19,878 bases of DNA from DASSTY01 sp035760645 (GTDB taxonomy: Bacteria; Gemmatimonadota; Gemmatimonadetes; Gemmatimonadales; GWC2-71-9). The notes below the pieces were generated by a model that was given only the letters and a program-made list of their open reading frames with translations, had not been told where the DNA came from and ran no database searches. Position numbers and translations under genes: made by a program. The stretch is from the NCBI GenBank assembly GCA_035760645.1, contig DASTSO010000148.1:1-19878 (forward strand). The letters run 5' to 3'. Shown here piece after piece: positions 14,439-19,878 of the stretch (positions within the stretch are counted from its first letter, which is position 1; every line of letters begins with the position of its first letter).

Positions 14439-16238
14439 TCACGACCGTCGTCTCCACGCGCTCGCCACGCCCATCTCGGCGAGCCCCAGTACCAGCGCCG
14501 TCCACAGCAGCGGCCCCCGCAGGTCGCCGCGCGCCCCCGCGGTGAAGGCGAGCGCCGGCGCCTCGTCGAGCGGCACGACGCGCGCCCCCGGCCACAGCCG
14601 GCGGAGCGCCGCGTCCTCCGCGCGCGCCAGCGCCGACTCGCGGGGATCGGGATTCACGGCGAGCGCCCCCACCGTGTCCCGCCCCGCGAGCAGGACGTAG
14701 ACGCCGCGCTCCGGCGGCCGGAAGAGACTGCCGCCCTCCGCGCGCCACGCGCGCCCCTCGCGCCGCACCTCGGTGACGAGGTCCGGGAGCGGCACCGGAT
14801 CGCCCGGCGTCCCGTCGACCACCGCCACCTCGCCGCGCGCGATCCGGTTGAGGAGCGCGTCGAGGAACGGCACGAACGCCGCCTGCAACGGGAGCTCGGT
14901 CCACGCGGGATCGAGCCGGCTCGCGAGGAGCACGACGCCGTTCGCGCCGCGCACGAGCCACGGCGCGCCGCCCACGGTGGCGAGCACGCCGGTGCGCCCG
15001 CTCCCGCTGGGCTCGAGCGCGTAGCGGCGGGCCACGCGGACGCCGGCGGCGCCCCCGAGCAGCGGCCCGCTGTCGGTCACCGCCGCGGTGGTGACGAGCG
15101 CGCCGTAGCGCCACCCCACGCCGCGCGCGGCGAGCGCGCGGTTGAGCGCGCCGAGCGCCGCCGCGTCCGCCGGCGGCTCGACGACCGACGCGCCGCGCCC
15201 GAGCCGGCCGAGGGTCACCTCGTCCCCGCGCGCGAGCCGGCGGTTGGCGACGAGCACCTCCGCCGCCGCGGCGACGTAGCGCTCGCTCTCGTCCCACGCG
15301 ACGCGCGCGAGCGGCGCGATGCGCACGGGGGCGACGCGCTCGTCGTCGGCGCGGAGCTCGTCGGGCGGGAGCGTGGCGCGCACGGTCCACCACCCGGCCG
15401 GGGCGCCGGCGAGCGCCACCGTGGCCGCCCCGCCGGGGGCGAGGAGCACCTGGTGCGGCGGCCGGTCGCCCAGGCGCACCGCGACCGGCGCGGGTGCGCC
15501 CGAGTCGCCGGCGAGGGTGACCGTGACGCGGCCGCCGTCGGTGGACCACGGCTGCGCCCCCGGCCGCAGCGCCGCGACCCCGCGATTCTGCGGCGGCGCG
15601 CCGGCGGGCCGCGCGACCGTGACGGGAACGCGGGGCCGCGCGGCACTCACCGCGCTCGCCTGCAGATCGCTCAGGACGACGATCTCGCCGGGGCGCGCCT
15701 CGGGGGCGAGCACCTCGCCCGCCGTGCCGAGGGCGGCGCCGAGATCGAGCCGCCGGGGCGAGCCGGCGAGGCGATCGACCGCCTGGCGGAGCGTGGCGGC
15801 GTCGCCGCGGCGCGGGATGCCGTCGGCGGTGAGCAGCCAGAGCGCATCGTCCGGCGTGGCGCGCGCGAGCACCCGGCGCGCCGCCGCCTTGAGCCGCTCG
15901 AGCACCGCGACCCCGTCCACCACCGCCGTGCTGCTCGGCGAGTCGTCGACGACGAGGACCAGCGCGCTCGGCGCATGCCCCGCCCCGGCCCCGCCGCGCG
16001 GCAGCGTGGGCCCCGCCGCCGCGAGCACGAGCGCCACGATGAGCAGCGTGCGCAGGAGGAGCAGCAGCCAGTGCTGCAGCCGAAGCCGGTTCCGGTGCTC
16101 GCGCGTCGTGTTGACGAGGTAGCGGACCGCCGGAAAGATCACCGTCGGCGGCTCCCGGCGCGCGAGCAGGTGCAGCAGCACCGGCACGCCCGCCGCGGCG
16201 AGCCCCGCGAGGAGCCAGGGATGGAGAAAGCCGATCAC
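14439..16238 (-). CDS. BatA-domain membrane protein with vWA-like domain
   Basis: This 599-residue inner-membrane protein has the BatA N-terminal signature: MIGFLHPWLLAGLAAAGVP, LLHLLARREP and a second hydrophobic segment (HWLLLLLRTLLIVALVLAAAGP, about 55-76). A von Willebrand A-like domain follows from about residue 90 with a DDSPSS metal-site motif. The middle is β-rich. A last membrane segment lies at about 572-592. Related Bacteroidetes Bat proteins were named for aerotolerance; their exact function is not settled. GTG 16238 is the chosen start. The DUF58 gene stop is 43 bases upstream, and mfd follows by 7 bases. The usual MoxR ATPase partner is not in the window. Confidence 0.86.
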   Translation of the reverse strand: MIGFLHPWLLAGLAAAGVPVLLHLLARREPPTVIFPAVRYLVNTTREHRNRLRLQHWLLLLLRTLLIVALVLAAAGPTLPRGGAGAGHAPSALVLVVDDSPSSTAVVDGVAVLERLKAAARRVLARATPDDALWLLTADGIPRRGDAATLRQAVDRLAGSPRRLDLGAALGTAGEVLAPEARPGEIVVLSDLQASAVSAARPRVPVTVARPAGAPPQNRGVAALRPGAQPWSTDGGRVTVTLAGDSGAPAPVAVRLGDRPPHQVLLAPGGAATVALAGAPAGWWTVRATLPPDELRADDERVAPVRIAPLARVAWDESERYVAAAAEVLVANRRLARGDEVTLGRLGRGASVVEPPADAAALGALNRALAARGVGWRYGALVTTAAVTDSGPLLGGAAGVRVARRYALEPSGSGRTGVLATVGGAPWLVRGANGVVLLASRLDPAWTELPLQAAFVPFLDALLNRIARGEVAVVDGTPGDPVPLPDLVTEVRREGRAWRAEGGSLFRPPERGVYVLLAGRDTVGALAVNPDPRESALARAEDAALRRLWPGARVVPLDEAPALAFTAGARGDLRGPLLWTALVLGLAEMGVASAWRRRS

Positions 16239-16243
16239 GCTCG

Positions 16244-16288
16244 GCTCACGCGCAGGCGCCGTCCGCTCACGCGACCCGCGCTCACGCG
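16244..16288 (-). repeat. Three CGCGTGAGC repeats at the DUF58-BatA junction
   Basis: CGCGTGAGC occurs on the minus strand at 16288-16280, 16273-16265 and 16252-16244. The first copy holds the DUF58 stop TGA (16284-16282). A degenerate fourth copy covers the GTG start of the BatA-type gene. The upstream GTGs are not in frame with the chosen start. Confidence 0.6.
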
Positions 16289-17208
16289 GCGCGCGCCGGG
16301 GGCGCCACGATCGTGCGCAGCGCGAGTCCGAACGGCGTGTCGGTCGTGATCCGGTGGTACGCGATCCCCGCCCGCCGGCAGGCGAGGCGCCACTCGCTCA
16401 CCGCCCGCTCGACGGTGCGGGCGTACTCGCCGGCCCAGTCGCGCGGGCGCAGGACGACGGCCTCGCGCGTCTCGGGATCCTCGAAGCGCGCCTCCACGGG
16501 GCCGCGGAGCGTCACCTCGCCCGGATCCATCACGTGCACCACGACGACCGTATGCCCGCGGTGCCGCAGGAAGCGCAGCGCCTTGAGCGTGAGCGCGGGC
16601 TCGAGCAGGAGGTCGGAGACGAAGACGACGAGCCCGCGCCGGCGGAGCTGGTCCACCACGCGCCGGAGCGCGGGCTCCGCCGCGGTCCCCTCGCCCGGCG
16701 TGACCTCGGCCAGCGCGCGCAGGAGCCGGTGGAGGTGCGTCCGCCGCGCGTGCGGCGGCACCACCGTGCGCACCGCGTCGTCGAAGGTGATGAGCCCCGT
16801 GGCGTCGTGCTGCCGGAGCAGCACCAGCGCGAGCGCGGCGAGGAGCCGCTGCGCGTAGGCGAGCTTCGGCAGCGTCGTCTCGGGCGCGCCGGTCCAGGCC
16901 ATCGAGCGGCTCGTGTCGCAGACCAGCATGGCGCGGAGGTTGGTCTCCTCCTCGAACTGCTTGACGTAGAGCCGGTCGTTGCGGCCCAGGATCTTCCAGT
17001 CGACGTACCGCAGCTCGTCGCCCGGCTGGTACATCCGGTGTTCGGCGAACTCGATGGAGAAGCCCCGCCGGGGCGAGCGGTGCAGCCCGGCGAGGAAGCC
17101 CTCGACGATCTCCTCGGTCAACACCTCGAGCCCGCCGAGGCGCGCGACGTCCATCGGGTCGAGGAGGTCTAGGCGCGGGCGGGCGACGGCCGGGTCGGGA
17201 CGATGCAT
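16282..17208 (-). CDS. DUF58 / vWA-like protein (MoxR-associated family)
   Basis: This 308-residue cytoplasmic protein has the DUF58 core: SPRRGFSIEFAEHRMYQPGDELRYVDWKILGRNDRLYVKQ (in two parts, about residues 44-84), then a vWA fold with a complete MIDAS motif DTSRSM (about 97-102) and a later VFVSDLL strand. Such proteins work with MoxR AAA+ ATPases in protein or metal-cofactor assembly and stress resistance; the role here is inferred. I chose ATG 17208 (MHRPDPAV) over the in-frame TTG at 17247 because that TTG is part of a TTGACA promoter. No Shine-Dalgarno precedes ATG 17208, and the mRNA is probably nearly leaderless. It is the first gene of the six-gene minus-strand cluster. Confidence 0.9.
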   Translation of the reverse strand: MHRPDPAVARPRLDLLDPMDVARLGGLEVLTEEIVEGFLAGLHRSPRRGFSIEFAEHRMYQPGDELRYVDWKILGRNDRLYVKQFEEETNLRAMLVCDTSRSMAWTGAPETTLPKLAYAQRLLAALALVLLRQHDATGLITFDDAVRTVVPPHARRTHLHRLLRALAEVTPGEGTAAEPALRRVVDQLRRRGLVVFVSDLLLEPALTLKALRFLRHRGHTVVVVHVMDPGEVTLRGPVEARFEDPETREAVVLRPRDWAGEYARTVERAVSEWRLACRRAGIAYHRITTDTPFGLALRTIVAPPARAA

Positions 17209-17217
17209 GCGCCGGGC

Positions 17218-17247
17218 AACGTAGGGGGAAACGGGGACCGCTGTCAA
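17218..17247 (-). promoter_or_regulatory. Probable promoter of the DUF58-to-pdxA cluster
   Basis: On the minus strand a consensus TTGACA (17247-17242) is followed after 18 bases by TACGTT (17223-17218). Transcription would start near 17211, only a few bases before ATG 17208, giving a nearly leaderless mRNA. This also explains the lack of a Shine-Dalgarno. Confidence 0.6.
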
Positions 17248-17308
17248 AGGCCGCGCCTACGGGCAGGCGCCCGGGCGGGCAGGCGCGCCCGGGGGGCAGA
17301 CCGAGGAC

Positions 17309-17336
17309 GCGGGTGTCCCGCCCGGGGGACACCCGC
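17309..17336. repeat. Strong 11-bp hairpin in the divergent intergenic region
   Basis: Arms gcgggtgtccc (17309-17319) and gggacacccgc (17326-17336) are perfect with a 6-base loop. It lies between the minus-strand operon promoter and the plus-strand small gene. No T-tract follows. It could be an operator or insulator of divergent transcription; the surrounding bases are very G/C-rich. Confidence 0.5.
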
Positions 17337-17389
17337 GCCGGGCGGGCCGCCGGGGGGCTCGCGGTAACCGGTTCGGCATGCGTAACTTA

Positions 17390-17411
17390 GTGCCAGGACT
17401 CTCCGTGGCAC
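17390..17411. promoter_or_regulatory. Inverted repeat upstream of the small exported protein gene
   Basis: Arms gtgcca (17390-17395) and tggcac (17406-17411) are perfect around 10 bases. It follows an AT-rich patch (taactt, 17383-17388) that may be a -10 element, although I see no matching -35. The spacing fits a dimeric regulator site; this is inference. Confidence 0.35.
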
Positions 17412-17460
17412 GCGGTCTGCTGTCTCGCCGGCGGTACGCGCCGAACCAGTCGGAGGTTTC

Positions 17461-17847
17461 ATGCTTACCCCGTTCGGCCTGACGTTGGCGGCGATTCTGT
17501 CCGCCGGTCCGGCCGCTCAACCGAACCCCACGCCGCCCGCGCACCGGATCGCCGCCGTGCTCCGGCCGACCGGCCCCGAGGCCGGCGACCGGCTCGCCCT
17601 CGCGGTGGCCGACGTGCTGGCCGACGCGGCCCGCCGCGACACGCCGCCGGCCGGGCGGCGGGACCGCGGGGAGCCGCCCCGCGACGAGCCCCGCCGGGAC
17701 GAGCCCCGCCGGGACGAGCCGCGGCGGGCGGAGCCGCGGCGGGACCAGCCGCGCCGCCGCAACGAGCCGGAGGCCCGGCCCGCCCCACGCGACGACAGCC
17801 CGCGCAGCCTCGGCGAGCCCCAGTTGCGCCGCCGGCGCCCGAGCTGA
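17461..17847 (+). CDS. Small exported Arg/Pro/Asp-rich repeat protein, unknown function
   Basis: This is a 128-residue protein with a clear ggagg site 4 bases before ATG 17461. Residues 1-20 (MLTPFGLTLAAILSAGPAAQ) look like a short signal peptide, although the basic N-region is missing. Residues 25-60 contain a plausible folded or helical part (DRLALAVADVLADAARR). From about 66 the protein is low-complexity with repeats of the RDEPR type (DEPRRDEPRRDEPRRAEPRR), encoded by near-identical 15-bp DNA units at about 17690-17757. I recognise no family. The segment is highly charged and should be disordered. It has its own apparent terminator. A spurious frame in GC-rich DNA is possible but less likely given the ribosome site. 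Confidence 0.6.
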   Translation: MLTPFGLTLAAILSAGPAAQPNPTPPAHRIAAVLRPTGPEAGDRLALAVADVLADAARRDTPPAGRRDRGEPPRDEPRRDEPRRDEPRRAEPRRDQPRRRNEPEARPAPRDDSPRSLGEPQLRRRRPS

Positions 17848-17872
17848 CCGGCGGCGCGCCGGCCGCCGCCTC

Positions 17873-17903
17873 GTCCCGCCGCGGCCTGCCGCGGCCTGCC
17901 GCG
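17873..17903. repeat. Short 10-bp tandem repeats
   Basis: The unit gccgcggcct is repeated twice, followed by a partial third, in the gap between the small exported protein gene and the M28 peptidase gene. It looks like slippage-prone low-complexity DNA; no function is seen. Confidence 0.5.
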
Positions 17904-17905
17904 CT

Positions 17906-17957
17906 GAAACAGCCCGCCGCGCCCGTCCGTAGCATCGGGAGGACGGGCGTGTTTCAT
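17906..17957 (+). terminator. Probable intrinsic terminator of the small exported protein gene
   Basis: Arms cgcccgtcc (17920-17928) and ggacgggcg (17941-17949) form a 9-bp stem with a 12-base loop, followed by tgtttcattt. An outer pair gaaaca (17906-17911) and tgtttc (17950-17955) can extend it around a bulge. It lies after the small gene at 17847 and before the peptidase start at 18015. Confidence 0.6.
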
Positions 17958-18014
17958 TTCCGTTCCCCCGGGCAGCATCTCCCGATACCCATTCCGATTC
18001 CCAGGACGACTCGC

Positions 18015-19616
18015 ATGCACCGCTCCACCGCTCTGCTCCTGGCGCTCGCGGCGGCCCCGCTCGCGGCCGGCCCGCTCGCCGCCCAGGCGGCCGCTCCCGC
18101 CGCGCCGCGCGCGGCGAAGGCGGCCCAACCCGCCGCGGGCGTGGTCGCCCGCGCGGCCGCGACGATCACCGAGCAGGACGTTCGCCGCCGCATCGGAATC
18201 ATCGCCGACGACTCGATGCAGGGCCGCGACACGCCGAGCCGCGGGCTCGACCTCACGGCGCAGTACCTGGCCGACGAGTACAAGCGCCTGGGGCTCAAGC
18301 CCGCCGGCGAGAACGGCACCTACTTCCAACGCTACCCCATCACCATGCGGGCGCTCGTGCCCGAGCAGTCCACGCTCACGATCGTCCACGGCGCGATGCG
18401 GGCGACGCTGCGCTTCGATCGCGACGCCGTCTTCCAGCGCGGCGGCGTGCCCGAGGGCGCGCTCACGCTGCCGCTGGTCGTCGTGGGCGGCGGCATCACG
18501 CCCGAGGCGGCGGCGAAGCTCCCGCTCGACGGCAAGGCGGTCGTCTACGTCGCCGACTATCAGGGCGACGCGGCGGCGAGCCAGCGGCGCACGCAGGTCA
18601 TGCGCGCCCTCGCGGCCGCCGGCCCGAAGGCGCTCGTGCTCATGGGCAACCGCGACTCCACCGCCTTCGCGCCGCTGCTGCGGATGCAGGCGCGGCCGCG
18701 CACCGTGATCGACCTGGGCGAGCCGCCCCGCCTCGTCGTCGAGGCGCGCGACGCGGCGATGCCGGCGGAGGCGCGCGCGCACTTCGCGAAGATCCGCGCG
18801 ATGAGCGAGCCGCTGGTCGAGGTCCTGCCGGCCGACAGCGCGCGGCTCGAGGTGCGGATGCAGGAGGCGGTGCAGAGCTCGACCACCGCGCCCAACGTCG
18901 TGGCCGTGCTCGAGGGGAGCGATCCGAAGCTGAAGCACGAGTACGTCGTCCTCTCGGCCCATATGGACCACGTCGGCACGGCGGCCGGGGGGCACGGCTG
19001 CGCGGCGAAGGGCGCCGACTCCATCTGCAACGGCGCGGACGACGATGCCTCGGGCACGGTCGGCGTCGTGGAGCTGGCGGAGGCGTTCGCCACGAAGGGG
19101 CTCCGGACGAAGCGCTCGCTCCTCTTCCTCAACGTGAGCGGCGAGGAGAAGGGGCTGTGGGGCAGCCGCTACTTCAGCGAGCACCCGACGGTGCCGCTCA
19201 AGGACGTGGTGGCCGACCTCAACATGGACATGATCGGCCGCAACTGGCCCGACACCATCGTGGCGATCGGCAAGGAGCACTCCGACCTCGGCGCCACGCT
19301 CAACCGGGTCAACGCCGCCCACCCCGAGCTCGGCATGACGGCGATCGACGACAAGTGGCCCGAGGAGCGCTTCTACTTCCGCTCGGACCACTACAACTTC
19401 GCCCGCAAGGGCGTGCCGATCCTCTTCTTCTTCAACGGCGTGCACCCCGACTACCACCAGGTCGGCGACTCGCCCGACAAGATCGACGCCGAGAAGGAGG
19501 CGCGGATCGTCAAGCTGGTCTTCTACCTGACCCACGACATCGCCAACGCTCCCGCGCGGCCGCAGTGGAACCCGGAGAGCTACAAGGAGATCGCGGAGGG
19601 CCCGGGAGGGCGGTGA
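18015..19616 (+). CDS. Secreted M28-family zinc metallopeptidase
   Basis: This 533-residue exported aminopeptidase-type enzyme starts MHRSTALLLALAAAPLAAGPLAAQ, a signal peptide with cleavage near residue 24, behind an agga site. An in-frame GTG at 17949 lies in the terminator and would spoil the signal. A prodomain-like region (50-115) and a PA-like insert (about 120-250) precede the M28 catalytic domain. Co-catalytic zinc ligands are visible: His316 (SAHMDHVG), the DDD cluster 342-344 (NGADDDASG), Glu377-Glu378 (SGEEKG), Asp405 (NMDMIG) and His459 (SDHYNF). Two Cys at about 329 and 338 may form a disulfide. The substrate cannot be read. It overlaps the next gene by one base (TGATG). Confidence 0.94.
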   Translation: MHRSTALLLALAAAPLAAGPLAAQAAAPAAPRAAKAAQPAAGVVARAAATITEQDVRRRIGIIADDSMQGRDTPSRGLDLTAQYLADEYKRLGLKPAGENGTYFQRYPITMRALVPEQSTLTIVHGAMRATLRFDRDAVFQRGGVPEGALTLPLVVVGGGITPEAAAKLPLDGKAVVYVADYQGDAAASQRRTQVMRALAAAGPKALVLMGNRDSTAFAPLLRMQARPRTVIDLGEPPRLVVEARDAAMPAEARAHFAKIRAMSEPLVEVLPADSARLEVRMQEAVQSSTTAPNVVAVLEGSDPKLKHEYVVLSAHMDHVGTAAGGHGCAAKGADSICNGADDDASGTVGVVELAEAFATKGLRTKRSLLFLNVSGEEKGLWGSRYFSEHPTVPLKDVVADLNMDMIGRNWPDTIVAIGKEHSDLGATLNRVNAAHPELGMTAIDDKWPEERFYFRSDHYNFARKGVPILFFFNGVHPDYHQVGDSPDKIDAEKEARIVKLVFYLTHDIANAPARPQWNPESYKEIAEGPGGR

Positions 19617-19878
19617 TGGCCGACTCCATCGCCGACTTCAACGCCTTCCGCGCGAAGATGAACGACACGATCTTCGCGGCGGGCAACCTGACGATCAACC
19701 GCTTCTTCGCCCTCGACGGCCGGGCCTACGAGGCGGGCGCACTGGGGACGAAGACCAAGGAGATGCTCGGCCTCGTCTCGTCGCTCGTGCTGCGCTGCGA
19801 CGACTGCATCACCTACCACGTGCTCCGCTGCCACGAGGAAGGGGTGACGCCCGAGGAGTTCTACGAGATCTTCGCCGT
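19616..19878 (+). CDS. AhpD / carboxymuconolactone decarboxylase-like protein (partial)
   Basis: The first 87 codons are present; the gene runs off the right end of the window. It starts at ATG 19616, which shares its A with the peptidase stop TGA, and a ggagg site lies 6 bases upstream, so the two are co-translated. The AhpD-like motif is visible as Glu49, then Cys61-x-x-Cys64-x-x-x-His68 in SLVLRCDDCITYHV. Members act as alkylhydroperoxidases or in related redox and decarboxylation chemistry through this CxxC pair. The region after residue 72 (HEEGVTPEEFYEIFA) also fits the family. Which reaction applies here is not shown. Pairing with a secreted peptidase gives no obvious joint pathway. 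Confidence 0.88.
   Translation, partial: MADSIADFNAFRAKMNDTIFAAGNLTINRFFALDGRAYEAGALGTKTKEMLGLVSSLVLRCDDCITYHVLRCHEEGVTPEEFYEIFA

Noticed and set aside
11267..14545. A 1092-codon open frame antisense to mfd
   Set aside because: It is Arg/His/Pro-rich, has no recognisable domain and mirrors mfd; GC-rich genes create such frames.
17949..18014. Upstream GTG start of the M28 peptidase
   Set aside because: It falls in the terminator stem and would put 22 residues before a good signal peptide that starts at ATG 18015.
17517..19535. A 672-codon minus-strand frame across the exported protein and peptidase genes
   Set aside because: It has no family signature, and the plus-strand peptidase shows all zinc ligands.

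Overview
The window is about 20 kb of very GC-rich bacterial chromosome. The gene complement, the GTG/TTG starts and the mix of envelope genes fit a soil or sediment bacterium of the Gemmatimonadota type. That placement is an inference from gene style and composition, not a database result.

Region 1 (1-1820) is the end of an integrated mobile element and is visibly less GC-rich than the rest. It holds an excisionase-like HTH gene overlapping a tyrosine recombinase gene, tandem 13-bp repeats and a hairpin. It stops at the 3' end of a tRNA-Ile(GAU) gene (1823-1896, minus strand), a classic attachment target. The far end of the element and any cargo lie left of the window.

Region 2 (1823-5664) is minus-strand host DNA. 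A zinc-type CDF efflux gene is followed by a 460-bp intergenic stretch full of inverted repeats, G-runs and the apparent typA promoter. Then come typA (TTG start), a small extremely acidic protein gene, and the tRNA.

Region 3 (5665-7038, plus) is a CorC/HlyC-type membrane protein with paired CBS domains. It is convergent with pdxA, with 4 bases between the stops. The intergenic region upstream of it (5523-5643) is an unusual repeat built from inverted heptamer arrays.

Region 4 (17208-7043, minus) is a compact six-gene cluster: DUF58 vWA protein, BatA-type membrane vWA protein, mfd, PpiC-type lipoprotein, surA, pdxA. Gaps are 7 to 49 bases. A TTGACA promoter lies almost at the first ATG, suggesting a nearly leaderless mRNA. 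The cluster combines envelope folding, envelope stress-type vWA proteins and transcription-coupled repair; surA-pdxA adjacency matches the E. coli order.

Region 5 (17461-19878, plus) is divergent. It holds a small exported Arg/Pro-rich repeat protein, a hairpin terminator, a secreted M28 metallopeptidase, and the start of an AhpD/carboxymuconolactone decarboxylase-like gene overlapping the peptidase stop and running off the window.

No complete novel defence or CRISPR system is visible. The most unusual signals are two repeat families (inverted 7-bp arrays, and a 14-bp inverted repeat shared between an intergenic region and the mfd coding sequence) and local duplications of GTGA junctions inside the operon.
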